From NCBI GenBank assembly GCA_001770815.1, contig MESD01000167.1, positions 1 to 64,000 of the forward strand: 64,000 nucleotides of DNA, read 5' to 3'. Below are positions 24,072 to 34,559 of this stretch, piece by piece; the first letter of the stretch is position 1, and every line of letters begins with the position of its first letter. This stretch comes from Burkholderiales bacterium RIFCSPHIGHO2_12_FULL_69_20. GTDB lineage: Bacteria; Pseudomonadota; Gammaproteobacteria; Burkholderiales; Burkholderiaceae_C. The notes beneath the pieces were generated by a model. That model did no database searches. It was not told the DNA's origin and saw only the letters and a program-made list of their open reading frames with translations. A program made the position numbers and the translations under genes.

Positions 24072-25049
24072 GTGACCGAATCCGAAACCCGCGCCATCCT
24101 CACCGTCAGCCTGCTGGCCGCGTTTGCCGATGGCCAGAAGCACGCGCGTGAGCGCGACGAGCTCAAGCGCATCGCCGACGGGCTGTCGCAGGCCGATGGC
24201 GTGCACCTGCCCGGGCTGGTGCAGGACGTGTTGATGAAGCGCGTGTCACTGGCCACCGCGGTGCCGGGACTGACGAGCGCCGACGCCCGGTTGCTGGCCT
24301 ACGAGATGGCGGTGTGCGTGTGCGATGCCGATGGCGCGCAGTCGCCCACCGAACGCGACTTTCTGGCGCAGCTCGACAGCCTGCTGCAACTGGACGGATC
24401 GGTGGCCAGCGACTTCAACCAGCAGGCAGAGGCGCTGGCCTGCGCCGCACCTGCAGCCGCAGCCGCACCCACCGACGGCGCGCCGCTGGCAGCGCCTGCG
24501 CCGGTGCCGGTGCAGGCGGGCACGCCCGGGGTGGACCACGCGGGCCTGGATGCCGCGATCCTGGACGCGGCCATCCTGAACGGCGCACTGGAGCTGCTGC
24601 CGGAGAACCTGTCCACGCTGGCCATCATCCCGTTGCAGATGAAGCTGGTCTACCGCATCGGCCAGGCCCACGGCTACCAGCTCGACAGCGGCCACGTGAA
24701 GGACTTCCTGGCCACGGCCGGCGTGGGCCTCACGTCGCAATACCTGGAACAGGCCGGCCGCAAGCTGCTGGGTGGGCTGCTGGGCAAGGTGGGCGGGCGA
24801 TTGCTGGGCGGGCTGGGTCGACAGGCGGTGAGTTCGGGCATGAGCTTTGCCGCCACCTATGCCCTGGGCCATGTGGCCAAGCGTTACTACGCTGGCGGGC
24901 GGGTGCTGTCCACGCAGGTGCTCAAGGACGCCTATGCCAGCACCCTGCAGCAGGCGCAGGGCCTGCAGTCGCAGTACCTGCCGGCGATGCGCGAGCAGGC
25001 ACGCAGCATCGACACTGGCAAGCTGCTGGCGATGGTGCGCGGCCGCTGA
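24072..25049 (+). CDS. TerB-like N-terminus with YcjF/DUF697-like C-terminal region, unknown function
   Basis: TESETRAILTVSLLAAFADGQKHARERDELKRIADGL and IIPLQMKLVYRIGQAHGYQLDSGHVKDFLATAGVGL; GTG start. Confidence 0.65.
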   Translation: MTESETRAILTVSLLAAFADGQKHARERDELKRIADGLSQADGVHLPGLVQDVLMKRVSLATAVPGLTSADARLLAYEMAVCVCDADGAQSPTERDFLAQLDSLLQLDGSVASDFNQQAEALACAAPAAAAAPTDGAPLAAPAPVPVQAGTPGVDHAGLDAAILDAAILNGALELLPENLSTLAIIPLQMKLVYRIGQAHGYQLDSGHVKDFLATAGVGLTSQYLEQAGRKLLGGLLGKVGGRLLGGLGRQAVSSGMSFAATYALGHVAKRYYAGGRVLSTQVLKDAYASTLQQAQGLQSQYLPAMREQARSIDTGKLLAMVRGR

Positions 25050-25071
25050 GCCGTCCCCGCGCGGCCAGGCG

Positions 25072-26412
25072 CTACAGGATGTAGCGCGACAGGTCTTCGT
25101 TCCTGGCCAGCTCGGCCAGCTTGGCGTCCACTGCGGCGGTGTCGATGCGCACCGTCTGCCCGCTGCGGTTGGGCGCGTCGAAGCTCACCTCGTCGAGCAG
25201 CCGCTCCATCACCGTGGCCAGGCGGCGTGCGCCGATGTTCTCGGTGCGCTCGTTGACGTCGAAGGCGATTTGCGCCAGTCGGCGAACGCCATCCGGCGCG
25301 ATCTCCAGCGTCACGCCCTCGGTGGCCAGCAGTGCCTGGTACTGCTTGATCAGGCTGGCGTGGGTGCTGGTGAGGATGGCCTCGAAGTCGTCCACGCTCA
25401 GCGGGCCCAGCTCGACGCGGATCGGGAAGCGGCCCTGCAGCTCGGGGATCAGGTCGCTGGGCTTGGCCAGGTGGAAGGCGCCCGAGGCGATGAACAGGAT
25501 GTGGTCGGTCTTGACCAGGCCATGCTTGGTGGTCACGGTGGTGCCTTCGACCAGCGGCAGCAGGTCGCGCTGCACGCCCTGGCGCGACACCTCGGCGCCG
25601 CTGCCCTCGCTGCGCGAGCAGACCTTGTCGATCTCGTCGATGAAGACGATGCCGTTCTGCTCGGCATTGGCCAGCGCCTGGGTCTTGATGTCCTCGTCGT
25701 TGACCAGCTTGGCGGCCTCTTCGTCGACCAGCAGCTTCTGCGCCTCGGCGATCTTGAGCTTGCGTGTGCGGGACTTGCCCTGGCCCATCTGCGAGAACAG
25801 GCCCTTGAGCTGCTCGGCCATCTCCTCCATGCCGGGCGGCGTCATGATGTCGACGTTGCCACGCGGCTCGGCCAGGTCGAGCTCGATCTCCTTGTCGGCC
25901 AGCGCGCCTTCACGCAGGCGCTTGCGCATCACCTGGCGGGCGGTGTTGTCCTTCGTTTCACTGCCGCCGCTGCTGCCGCCGAAGCCCAGTTCGGCACGCG
26001 GCGGTGGTACCAGCACATCGAGGATGCGTTCTTCGGCGGCATCCTCGGCGCGCACGCGCTGGCGCTTCATCGCGGCCTCGTGCTCCTGCTTGACGGCCAT
26101 GTCGACCAGATCGCGGATGATGGTGTCCACGTCCTTGCCCACGTAGCCCACCTCGGTGAACTTGGTCGCCTCGACCTTGATGAACGGCGCGTCGGCCAGC
26201 CGCGCCAGGCGGCGCGCGATCTCGGTCTTGCCCACGCCGGTGGGGCCGATCATCAGGATGTTCTTGGGCGTGATCTCCATGCGCAGCTTGTCCTCGACCT
26301 GCTGGCGCCGCCAGCGGTTGCGCAGCGCGATCGCCACCGCGCGTTTGGCCGCATGCTGGCCGACGATGTGGCGATCCAGCTCCGAAACGATCTCCTGCGG
26401 GGTCATGCTCAT
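25072..26412 (-). CDS. hslU: ATP-dependent protease ATPase subunit HslU
   Basis: [34 protein letters not shown]...[17 protein letters not shown]. Confidence 0.98.
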   Translation of the reverse strand: MSMTPQEIVSELDRHIVGQHAAKRAVAIALRNRWRRQQVEDKLRMEITPKNILMIGPTGVGKTEIARRLARLADAPFIKVEATKFTEVGYVGKDVDTIIRDLVDMAVKQEHEAAMKRQRVRAEDAAEERILDVLVPPPRAELGFGGSSGGSETKDNTARQVMRKRLREGALADKEIELDLAEPRGNVDIMTPPGMEEMAEQLKGLFSQMGQGKSRTRKLKIAEAQKLLVDEEAAKLVNDEDIKTQALANAEQNGIVFIDEIDKVCSRSEGSGAEVSRQGVQRDLLPLVEGTTVTTKHGLVKTDHILFIASGAFHLAKPSDLIPELQGRFPIRVELGPLSVDDFEAILTSTHASLIKQYQALLATEGVTLEIAPDGVRRLAQIAFDVNERTENIGARRLATVMERLLDEVSFDAPNRSGQTVRIDTAAVDAKLAELARNEDLSRYIL

Positions 26413-26957
26413 TCAAGAACCTCGATGGTGTGGTTCTGGTTCGTATAGATGCACAGGTCGCCGGCGATCACCAGGCTCTGCTTGACGATGTCGGCCGCGC
26501 TCAGCGTGGTGTGCTGCAGCAGCGCGCGCGCCGCGGCCTGGGCATAGGCGCCGCCCGAACCGATGCTGACGATGCCCAGCTCGGGCTCCAGCACGTCGCC
26601 GTTGCCGGTGATGATCAGGCTGGCCTCGCGGTCGGCCACCGCCAGCATCGCCTCCAGCCGGCGCAGCACACGGTCGGTACGCCAATCCTTGGTCAGCTCG
26701 ATGGCCGAACGCACCAGATGGCCCTGGTGTTTCTCGAGCTTGGCCTCGAAGCGCTCGAACAGCGTGAAGGCGTCGGCCGTGGCGCCAGCAAAGCCGGCCA
26801 GCACGGTGTCGCGGTGCAGCTTGCGCACCTTGCGTGCGCTGGCCTTGACGACGATGTGGCCCAGGGTGACCTGGCCGTCGCCGCCCAGCGCCACCTGCCA
26901 GCCCTGCGGGGTCTGGCGGCGCACGCTGATGATGGTGGTGCCGTGGAAGGGTTCCAT
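26409..26957 (-). CDS. hslV: ATP-dependent protease peptidase subunit HslV
   Basis: [33 protein letters not shown]...[24 protein letters not shown]. Confidence 0.98.
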   Translation of the reverse strand: MEPFHGTTIISVRRQTPQGWQVALGGDGQVTLGHIVVKASARKVRKLHRDTVLAGFAGATADAFTLFERFEAKLEKHQGHLVRSAIELTKDWRTDRVLRRLEAMLAVADREASLIITGNGDVLEPELGIVSIGSGGAYAQAAARALLQHTTLSAADIVKQSLVIAGDLCIYTNQNHTIEVLE

Positions 26958-27011
26958 GCAAATCCGTTCAGGGGGAGCGTGGGCGGCCCGCAGCGGCACC
27001 GCCCGGGGGCG

Positions 27012-28883
27012 TCAATCGCGCGGCACCAGCACGCGGGCGTGCTCGTTGATGCCCATCGCGCCGAAGAACAGCGCTACCAGGCGGTGCGCGTCGACGAAGG
27101 TGATGCCGCGGTTCTCGGTCTGCTTGGCCAGCACCCAGTTCAGCAGGTCGCCGGCGGCGATGAAGTCGACCCGGATCAACCGCGCGCACGACACGTGCAC
27201 CAGCGCGGCGTTGCCCAGCTTGCGGTCGATCTGCTGCAGCGTGCCGCTGATGTCGCCGGCCAGCTGGCCCGACAGCTCGACCGTGGACACCTGCTGAGCG
27301 CCGTGGCCGTCGTCGAGCAGGCCCGATTCGAGGAAGCTGGACGACACCTCGCTGACGGCCGACATCGACGGCGTGGTGGTCGATTGCGTGGCGTTGCTGG
27401 CGCGCACCTGGCAGCGTGCACGCTCCCAGGACGGTGGCGACACCTCGTAGGTGACGCAGTAGTCGATCGCGATCTCGTCGAACTGGTCGGGCCGGTTGGC
27501 CAGGCGCAGCGCCTCCAGCCGGGCCATCCAGAAGGCCGGATCGGCGTCGCGCACGCCGGTGGGCGCGGCTTCCTGCAGCGCGCCCAGCAGGTGCTCGGCG
27601 GCGATCCAGCGCATGTCGATCGGCTGCGGCGCCCATTGGCGCAGCAGCACGTTCAGCTGCGAAGCGGCCTCCACCTCCACCCGTTCGAGCGCGGTCCAGT
27701 CCAGCACCCAGGGCAGCGGCAGCTGCAGCGTGGCCGAGCGCAGCCGGGCCACCGCGTCGACATCGAGCACCGCCGGGCTGACCCAGCCGATGTCGCCCTT
27801 CAGGCCACGCGTGTCGGGCCGCTCGTCGGCAACCGCATCGGCCACCCGGCGCGGCAGCGAATACCACTGCGGCGATGATTTGCCGAACAGGTTGGCGAAC
27901 TCCAGCGACAGGTTCTCGAACTTCTGCTGTTGCCCGGTGGCGCGGTACAGGTCGAACAGCACCAGCCAGGTCTCGGCATGGCCGGCGCGCAGCGCGTTCG
28001 GCCGGCACAGGTTGGTCAGCGCTTGTTCGCTTTGGTTGAAATCGGCATTGGCAAAGGCGATGACGGCCTCGTCGAGCTCGGGGTCGTGCACCACTTCGTT
28101 GACCTCGACCGCAAAGCGGCTGTTCGGGTCGAAGCTGGCGTCCACCTTGGGCAGGCCGCCGGCCGGCATGGTCGAGGACGGGGCCGGTGTGCTGTCAACC
28201 GGGCTGCGGGCGGCGGGCCTGGGCGGTGTCCAGGTGCTGACCACCCCGGGCGGCGGCGGGCGCAGCGGGGCCATGCCGGCCGCCCGCGACACCGGCGCCG
28301 AAGCGGCATCGCCCGGAAACTCGCTGTCGTGCAGCGGGGGCAGCGGCGGCAGGTCGTCCAGCGACGAATGCAGCGACGCCTGCGCCGATGCCGGTGTCGG
28401 CGAGCGGCCCGCATCGAAGGCCACCGGCTCGGTCGGCGCGGTGTAGAAATCCGACGGATGCTGCGGCGCGGCCGGCGGGCGGCGGGGCGCCGGCATCTGC
28501 CGGCGCATCGGCACATCGCGCGGGCCGGTCTCGCCGACCATCTGCTGCTCGATCTCGTCGATCTTGGCCTTCACGCCGATGTCCACGCGGGCGCCACCAT
28601 CGACCAGCCGCACCTCGGAATCGTCCACCTTGGACGAGCCGCCCAGCGCGGCCAGCTGCTCGGGCGACAGGCCTTCGCGGCGCAGCTTGCGCAGCGTGTC
28701 GAACTCGCGCTTGCGCACAAAATCGTTGCGGCGCTTGCGCTCGACCATGGCCTTGAGCTCGGATTTCTCAAGCGCCTGCGTCTCGTCCACGCGGGTGGCC
28801 ACCTCCGACCACTCGGTGGCCGGGTTGGACACAAAACGCACCACCTTGCGGAAGAAGCCGGCGCCTTGCTTGGGATCGGCCAT
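27012..28883 (-). CDS. STAS-domain-containing protein with proline-rich linker
   Basis: N-terminal MADPKQGAGFFRKVVRFVSNPATEW; C-terminal STAS-like region ending NRGITFVDAHRLVALFFGAMGINEHARVLVPRD. Confidence 0.7.
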   Translation of the reverse strand: MADPKQGAGFFRKVVRFVSNPATEWSEVATRVDETQALEKSELKAMVERKRRNDFVRKREFDTLRKLRREGLSPEQLAALGGSSKVDDSEVRLVDGGARVDIGVKAKIDEIEQQMVGETGPRDVPMRRQMPAPRRPPAAPQHPSDFYTAPTEPVAFDAGRSPTPASAQASLHSSLDDLPPLPPLHDSEFPGDAASAPVSRAAGMAPLRPPPPGVVSTWTPPRPAARSPVDSTPAPSSTMPAGGLPKVDASFDPNSRFAVEVNEVVHDPELDEAVIAFANADFNQSEQALTNLCRPNALRAGHAETWLVLFDLYRATGQQQKFENLSLEFANLFGKSSPQWYSLPRRVADAVADERPDTRGLKGDIGWVSPAVLDVDAVARLRSATLQLPLPWVLDWTALERVEVEAASQLNVLLRQWAPQPIDMRWIAAEHLLGALQEAAPTGVRDADPAFWMARLEALRLANRPDQFDEIAIDYCVTYEVSPPSWERARCQVRASNATQSTTTPSMSAVSEVSSSFLESGLLDDGHGAQQVSTVELSGQLAGDISGTLQQIDRKLGNAALVHVSCARLIRVDFIAAGDLLNWVLAKQTENRGITFVDAHRLVALFFGAMGINEHARVLVPRD

Positions 28884-28950
28884 GCGAATCAGTCAGCCGG
28901 TGCAGACTGGCCATGCGTGCAGAAGATCGGCCCGGACGACAGGAACAAGC

Positions 28951-29709
28951 TCAATCCCCGAACATCTTCTGCTTGAGCTCGCGGCGTTGCTGCGCCTCGA
29001 GCGACAGCGTGGCCGTGGGCCGCGCCAGCAGCCGGCCCAGGCCGATGGGCTCGCCGGTTTCGTCGCAGAAGCCGTAGTCGTTGGCGTCGATGCGCACGAT
29101 CGACTGCGAGATCTTCTTCAGCAGCTTGCGCTCGCGATCGCGGGTGCGCAGTTCCAGCGCGTGCTCTTCTTCGATGGTGGCACGGTCGGCCGGGTCGGGC
29201 ACGATGGAGGTGTCCTCGCGCAGGTGCTCGGTGGTTTCGCCGGCGTTCGACAGCAGGTCGTCCTTGAGGGCCTGCAGCCGGGCACGGAAGAACTCCAGCT
29301 GCTTGTCGTTCATGTACTCCGACTCGGGCATGGCCTGCAATTCGGCCTCGGTCAGGTCCTTGCCGGCCTTGGTCTTCCAGGCGTTGACCAGCTTCGGGTC
29401 CGCCTTGTGGGCGGTTTTCACAATATCCATTGGTTCGGGGTATCCACGGGCGGGAGGCTTGGGAGGGGCAAAACGCTCGGCGAAGCGGCTGGTGGCCGGT
29501 GCCGGCGCTGGAACCGGCTTGGGCACGGCAGCGGCCTTGGCGGCGGCCGCCTTGCTGGTGGGTTTGGTGGGCTTGGGGGCGGCCGCCGCTGGCGCGGATG
29601 CAGCGCCGGTGGTGGGCTTGGGGGTGGCTGGGGTTGAAGCCGGCGCTTTGACCGTGGTTTTGCTCACTTCGGGACTCCTCGCAGTGGCGTTATACCTGTT
29701 GTCCGCCAC
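28951..29709 (-). CDS. dksA: DksA-family RNA polymerase-binding factor, cysteine-poor, with Ala/Lys/Pro-rich N-terminal extension
   Basis: DADRATIEEEHALELRTRDRERKLLKKISQSIVRIDANDYGFCDETGEPIGLGRLLARPTATLSLEAQQRRELKQKM-type DksA core (exact residues DPADRATIEEEHALEL...). Confidence 0.93.
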   Translation of the reverse strand: MADNRYNATARSPEVSKTTVKAPASTPATPKPTTGAASAPAAAAPKPTKPTSKAAAAKAAAVPKPVPAPAPATSRFAERFAPPKPPARGYPEPMDIVKTAHKADPKLVNAWKTKAGKDLTEAELQAMPESEYMNDKQLEFFRARLQALKDDLLSNAGETTEHLREDTSIVPDPADRATIEEEHALELRTRDRERKLLKKISQSIVRIDANDYGFCDETGEPIGLGRLLARPTATLSLEAQQRRELKQKMFGD

Positions 29710-29778
29710 GGCCTGTGAATCTGCCGCGTCGCTTGAGGCGCGCGGATTGTAGCCACGCCCGCAGGCGGTTTCCGGTGC

Positions 29779-30840
29779 TCAGACCAGGCAGCCCTCCAAG
29801 CCTTGCAGCAGGATGTCACGCGGCAGGTCGATGCCGATGAACACCATCTTGCTCATCTTCTTCTCGCCCGGCACCCATTTGGGCCCCAGATCGCTGCCCA
29901 TCAGCTGGTGCACGCCCTGGAACACCACCTTGCGCTCGCTGCCCTTCATGTGGAGCACGCCCTTGTAGCGCAACATCTTGGGGCCGTAGACCTGCACGAT
30001 CGAGCCGAGAAAGTCTTCCAGTTTGGCGGCATTGAACGGCCGCTCGGCGCGAAAGACGAAGGACTTGACGTCGTCGTCGTGCGCATGGTGGGCCGGGTGA
30101 TCGCAGTGCTCGCCGTGCTCATGGTCGTGGGCGTGATCATGGCCATGGGCATGGTGGTCGTGCGCATGGGCGTCGTCGGCGGCCAGAAACTCGGGGTCGA
30201 TCTCCAGCTTGGCGTTGAGGTTGAAGCCCTTCAGGTCGAACACGCTGGTGATCGGCACCTCGCCGAAATGCACCTTGTGCTGCGGCGCGCGCGGGTTCAT
30301 GTGCTTGATGCGATGCGCCAGCGCGTCGACCGCGGCGGGGTCGGCCAGGTCGGTCTTGCTGATGAAGATCTGGTCGGCGAAGCCCACCTGGCGGCGCGCC
30401 TCCTGGCGGGCGTCGAGTTGCTGCTCGGCATGCACCGCGTCGACCAGCGTCAGGATCGAGTCGAGCAGGTAGCTCTCGGCGATCTCGTCGTCCATGAAGA
30501 AGGTCTGCGCCACCGGGCCCGGGTCGGCCAGGCCGGTGGTCTCGATCACCACCCGGTCGAACTGCAGCTCGCCCTTGCGGCGCTTTTCGGCCAGCTCGCT
30601 CAGCGTGGTGCGCAGGTCTTCGCGGATGGTGCAGCAGACGCAGCCGTTGCTCATCTGGATGATCTGCTCGTTGGTGTCGGCCACCAGGATGTCGTTGTCG
30701 ATGTTCTCCTCGCCGAACTCGTTCTCGATCACGGCGATCTTCTGGCCGTGCGATTCGCTGAGCACGCGCTTGAGCAGCGTGGTCTTGCCCGAGCCGAGAA
30801 AGCCCGTCAGGATGGTGGCGGGGATCAGACCTTGAGACAT
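29779..30840 (-). CDS. COG0523 (CobW/YjiA family) metal-binding GTPase
   Basis: [15 protein letters not shown] Walker [11 protein letters not shown] metal motif, His-rich [28 protein letters not shown]. Confidence 0.95.
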   Translation of the reverse strand: MSQGLIPATILTGFLGSGKTTLLKRVLSESHGQKIAVIENEFGEENIDNDILVADTNEQIIQMSNGCVCCTIREDLRTTLSELAEKRRKGELQFDRVVIETTGLADPGPVAQTFFMDDEIAESYLLDSILTLVDAVHAEQQLDARQEARRQVGFADQIFISKTDLADPAAVDALAHRIKHMNPRAPQHKVHFGEVPITSVFDLKGFNLNAKLEIDPEFLAADDAHAHDHHAHGHDHAHDHEHGEHCDHPAHHAHDDDVKSFVFRAERPFNAAKLEDFLGSIVQVYGPKMLRYKGVLHMKGSERKVVFQGVHQLMGSDLGPKWVPGEKKMSKMVFIGIDLPRDILLQGLEGCLV

Positions 30841-31027
30841 GGAAACTCCGGAACGGATGGGGCGGCGGCGGCAAGCGAGCCGTCAACCCGGGTAGCTGGG
30901 GGCGGCGAACTGTGTTGCAAGGCCGCGGCGGTGTCAAGGCGCAGTGTCGCCCGCTGCGCGGGCGTGCACGCCGGGTGAGCAAAAGCACTTCGGTTATTCT
31001 CGACCATCACCCACTCTGACACCCGCT

Positions 31028-31918
31028 GTGTCTGAACCTCCTTCGAGTCGGCCGCCCCACCGTGCGGCGGCCGCCCCTGCCGACAAGCGCGGCCTGTTCG
31101 AGCGCCTGGTCGAGTTTCTCTCGCCCGGCCCCGATTCCACCGACGAGCTGATGGCCACGCTGGCCGATGCCGAACAACGCGAGCTGATCGCGCCGGAGAG
31201 CCGCGTCATGCTCGAAGGCGTGCTGCGCATGGCCGACATGAGCGCGGGCGACGTCATGGTGGCGGCCCCGCGCATGGACCTGCTCGACATCGCGGCGCCC
31301 TACGACGAGCAGCTGGCCAACGTGATCGCCACCGGCCATTCGCGCTTCCCGGTCTACGAGGGCACGCGCGAGAACGTCATCGGCATCTTGATGGCCAAGG
31401 ACCTGCTCAAGCTGCAGCGCTCGCCCGACCTGAACCTGCGCACCCTGCTGCGCCCGGCGGTGTTCGTGCCCGAGAGCAAGGGCCTGAACGAGTTGCTGCG
31501 TGATTTCCGCGCCAACCGCAACCACCTGGCCATGGTGATCGACGAATTCGGCAACACCGCCGGGCTGCTCACCATCGAAGACGTGCTCGAAGAGATCGTC
31601 GGCGAGATCGAGGACGAGTTCGACGAGACCGCCACCGCCGCCGAGAACGGCATCTACACCCTGGCCGACGGCAGCCACCGGGTGGCCGGCGACACCGACA
31701 TCAGCGCGGTCAACCAGGTCTTCGGCACCGATTTCCCCGAGGATGAATTCGACACCATCGGCGGGCTGATCGCGCACCAACTGGGCCATGTGCCGCGCCG
31801 CGGCGAGGCGAGCGAGGCCGGCGGGCTGCAGTTCCAGGTGATGATCACCCGCGGCGGCGCGGTGCGCTGGTTCCGGGTGGCACGCCAGACCGTCCCGCCG
31901 GCGGGCGCGCGCGATTGA
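31028..31918 (+). CDS. corC: CorC/HlyC-family CBS-domain transporter-associated protein
   Basis: CBS pair FPVYEGTRENVIGILMAKDLL...MVIDEFGNTAGLLTIEDVLEEIVGEIEDEFD; GTG start. Confidence 0.9.
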   Translation: MSEPPSSRPPHRAAAAPADKRGLFERLVEFLSPGPDSTDELMATLADAEQRELIAPESRVMLEGVLRMADMSAGDVMVAAPRMDLLDIAAPYDEQLANVIATGHSRFPVYEGTRENVIGILMAKDLLKLQRSPDLNLRTLLRPAVFVPESKGLNELLRDFRANRNHLAMVIDEFGNTAGLLTIEDVLEEIVGEIEDEFDETATAAENGIYTLADGSHRVAGDTDISAVNQVFGTDFPEDEFDTIGGLIAHQLGHVPRRGEASEAGGLQFQVMITRGGAVRWFRVARQTVPPAGARD

Positions 31919-33543
31919 GCGCGGCCGGGGCCGGCGCGGCGGGGGCTGACCGCCTGCTGCCCGGCTTGGCGCTGGCCGCCGCCGCTGGCGCGCTGCAGAC
32001 GCTGGCCTGCATCCACACCGCCGCCTGGCCCTTGCCGCTGGCGGCCATCGCGCTGCTGGCCTGGGGGGTGGCCGGCGCCACGCCGCGCCGCGCCGCCGCG
32101 CTGGGCTGGGCCTTCGGCTGTGCCTGGCTGGGGGCGGCCACCTGGTGGTTGTTCATCAGCCTGCACCGTTATGGCGGCCTGCCCGCACCGCTGGCGGTGA
32201 CGGCAGTGGCGCTGTTGTCGGCGGCGCTGTCCATCTACCTGGGCGCGGCGATGGCCTGGGTGGCGCGGCGCCACAGTAGCCGCCCGCTGGTCGATGCCAG
32301 CCGCTTTGCCGCGGCCTGGCTGGCGGCCGAGCTGGCGCGCGGCGTGTTCTTCACCGGCTTCCCCTGGGCGGCCAGTGGCTACACGCAGGTCGACGGCCCG
32401 CTGGCGTTGCTGGCGCCGTGGCTGGGCGTTTACGCCATCGGCGCGCTGCTGGCCTGGGCCGGCGCGGCGCTGGGGTTCGCGCTGCGCGCGGCGCGCACCC
32501 GGGGGGTTGACGGCGGCATCGGCATGCCTTCGGCGCCGCCGGTCTGGACCGCCGTGGCTGTCGCCGTGGCCTTGTTCGCCGGGCCGGCGGCCTGGGGCCT
32601 CTGGCGTGGTGCGCCCGAGTTCACCCGCCCCGGCCAGACGCTGCAGGTGGCGCTGCTGCAGACCAACGTGGCGCAGGACGAGAAATTCGCTGTCGACCGG
32701 CTGCCCGACGCGCTGGCCTGGGTGGCGCAGGCGCTGACCGACGCGCGCGCTGACCTGGTGATCACGCCCGAGACCGCGGTGCCGCTGCTGCCCGACCAGC
32801 TGGCCGAGCTGGTGCCCGGTTACTGGGCCGGGCTGCAGCAGCACTTCGGCCGCGCCGACGGGCCCGCGGCGCTGGTGGGCGTGCCGCTGGGCAGCTACGA
32901 GCAGGGCTATACCAACTCGGTGGTCGGCCTGTCGGCGGCGTTTGCCAACGCTGCGCCCGGTGCCGGCTACCGCTACGACAAGACCCACCTGGTGCCCTTC
33001 GGCGAGTTCATCCCCACCGGCTTTCGCTGGTTCACCGAGCTGATGAACATCCCGCTGGGTGACTTCAACCGCGGCCCGCGCCACCCGCCCTCGTTCGTGG
33101 TGCGCGGCGCGCGGGTGGCGCCCAACATCTGCTACGAAGACCTGTTCGGCGAAGAGCTGGCGCGGCGCTTCACCGACGAGCGCAGCGCGCCCACGATCCT
33201 GGCCAACATCAGCAACATCGGCTGGTTCGGCGACAGCATCGCCATCCCGCAGCACCTGAACCTTTCGCGCTTTCGCAGCCTGGAGCTGCAGCGCCCGATG
33301 CTGCGCGCCACCAACACCGGCGCCACCGCGGTGATCGACCATCGCGGCGTGGTCACCGCGCAGCTGCCGCCGTTCACCCGCGGCGTGCTGCAGGCCGCGG
33401 TGCAGGGCCGCGAGGGCCTGACGCCGTTTGCGCGCTGGGCGGGCGCAGCCGGGCTGTGGCCGCTGTGGGCGCTGGCGGTGGTGGGCCTGCTGCTGCCGGC
33501 GCGGCGGCGGATCGGTGCCTGGCGGTCTGTGACGGCCCGGTAA
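31915..33543 (+). CDS. lnt: Apolipoprotein N-acyltransferase
   Basis: CN-hydrolase domain with [21 protein letters not shown] and [14 protein letters not shown] start overlapping the corC stop. Confidence 0.95.
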   Translation: MSAAGAGAAGADRLLPGLALAAAAGALQTLACIHTAAWPLPLAAIALLAWGVAGATPRRAAALGWAFGCAWLGAATWWLFISLHRYGGLPAPLAVTAVALLSAALSIYLGAAMAWVARRHSSRPLVDASRFAAAWLAAELARGVFFTGFPWAASGYTQVDGPLALLAPWLGVYAIGALLAWAGAALGFALRAARTRGVDGGIGMPSAPPVWTAVAVAVALFAGPAAWGLWRGAPEFTRPGQTLQVALLQTNVAQDEKFAVDRLPDALAWVAQALTDARADLVITPETAVPLLPDQLAELVPGYWAGLQQHFGRADGPAALVGVPLGSYEQGYTNSVVGLSAAFANAAPGAGYRYDKTHLVPFGEFIPTGFRWFTELMNIPLGDFNRGPRHPPSFVVRGARVAPNICYEDLFGEELARRFTDERSAPTILANISNIGWFGDSIAIPQHLNLSRFRSLELQRPMLRATNTGATAVIDHRGVVTAQLPPFTRGVLQAAVQGREGLTPFARWAGAAGLWPLWALAVVGLLLPARRRIGAWRSVTAR

Positions 33544-33635
33544 ACTCGCCGGCTGACTCCGCCTCCAAATCCGCCCTAAAAGCGCACGGCGAGGGTGCGC
33601 CGCCCGGCGGCACCCGCTGCCTGCGGCCTGCCGCC

Positions 33636-34556
33636 ATGCTCACCTTCCAGCAACTGATCCTCCGCCTGCAAGACTATTGGGGCCAGCAGGGCTGCGCGCT
33701 GCTGCAGCCCTACGACATGGAAGTGGGCGCCGGCACCAGCCACACCGCCACCTTCCTGCGCGCGCTGGGCCCCGAGCCCTGGAAGGCCGGCTACGTGCAG
33801 CCCAGCCGCCGCCCCAAGGACGGCCGCTACGGCGACAACCCCAACCGCCTGCAGCACTATTACCAGTACCAGGTGGTGCTGAAACCCGCTCCGGCCAACA
33901 TCCTGGAGCTGTACCTGGGCTCGCTGGAGGCGGTGGGCTTCGACCTGAAGGCCAACGACATCCGCTTCGTCGAGGACGACTGGGAGAACCCCACGCTGGG
34001 CTGCTGGGGCCTGGGCTGGGAGGTCTGGCTCAACGGCATGGAGGTGACGCAGTTCACCTACTTCCAGCAGGTGGGCGGCATCGACTGCAAGCCCATCACC
34101 GGCGAGATCACCTACGGCCTGGAGCGGCTGGCGATGTACCTGCAGGGTGTCGACAACGTCTACGACCTGGTCTACACGGATGGCCTGAAATACGGGGACG
34201 TCTTTCACCAGAACGAGGTGGAGCAGAGCACCTACAACTTCGAGCACAGCGATGTCGATTTCCTGCTGCAGGCCTTTGCCGCGCATGAGCGGCAGAGCCA
34301 GCACCTGATGCAGCAATCGCTGGCGCTGCCGGCCTACGAGCAGCTGCTGAAGGCCGGCCACAGCTTCAACCTGCTGGACGCGCGCGGCGCGATCAGCGTC
34401 ACCGAGCGCGCGGCCTACATCGGCCGCATCCGCAACCTGGCGCGGGCGGTGGCGCAGAGTTACCTGGACAGCCGTGCGCGGCTGGGCTTCCCGATGGCGC
34501 CCAAGGACTGGGCCGACGAAGTGCTGGCGCAGATCGCCCAGAAGAAAGCGGCCTGA
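33636..34556 (+). CDS. glyQ: Glycyl-tRNA synthetase alpha subunit
   Basis: [49 protein letters not shown]. Confidence 0.99.
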   Translation: MLTFQQLILRLQDYWGQQGCALLQPYDMEVGAGTSHTATFLRALGPEPWKAGYVQPSRRPKDGRYGDNPNRLQHYYQYQVVLKPAPANILELYLGSLEAVGFDLKANDIRFVEDDWENPTLGCWGLGWEVWLNGMEVTQFTYFQQVGGIDCKPITGEITYGLERLAMYLQGVDNVYDLVYTDGLKYGDVFHQNEVEQSTYNFEHSDVDFLLQAFAAHERQSQHLMQQSLALPAYEQLLKAGHSFNLLDARGAISVTERAAYIGRIRNLARAVAQSYLDSRARLGFPMAPKDWADEVLAQIAQKKAA

Positions 34557-34559
34557 ACC

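Noticed and set aside
30841-31027. Possible Zur box upstream of the COG0523 GTPase
   Set aside because: Only a GTTAT half-site was visible; no convincing dyad.
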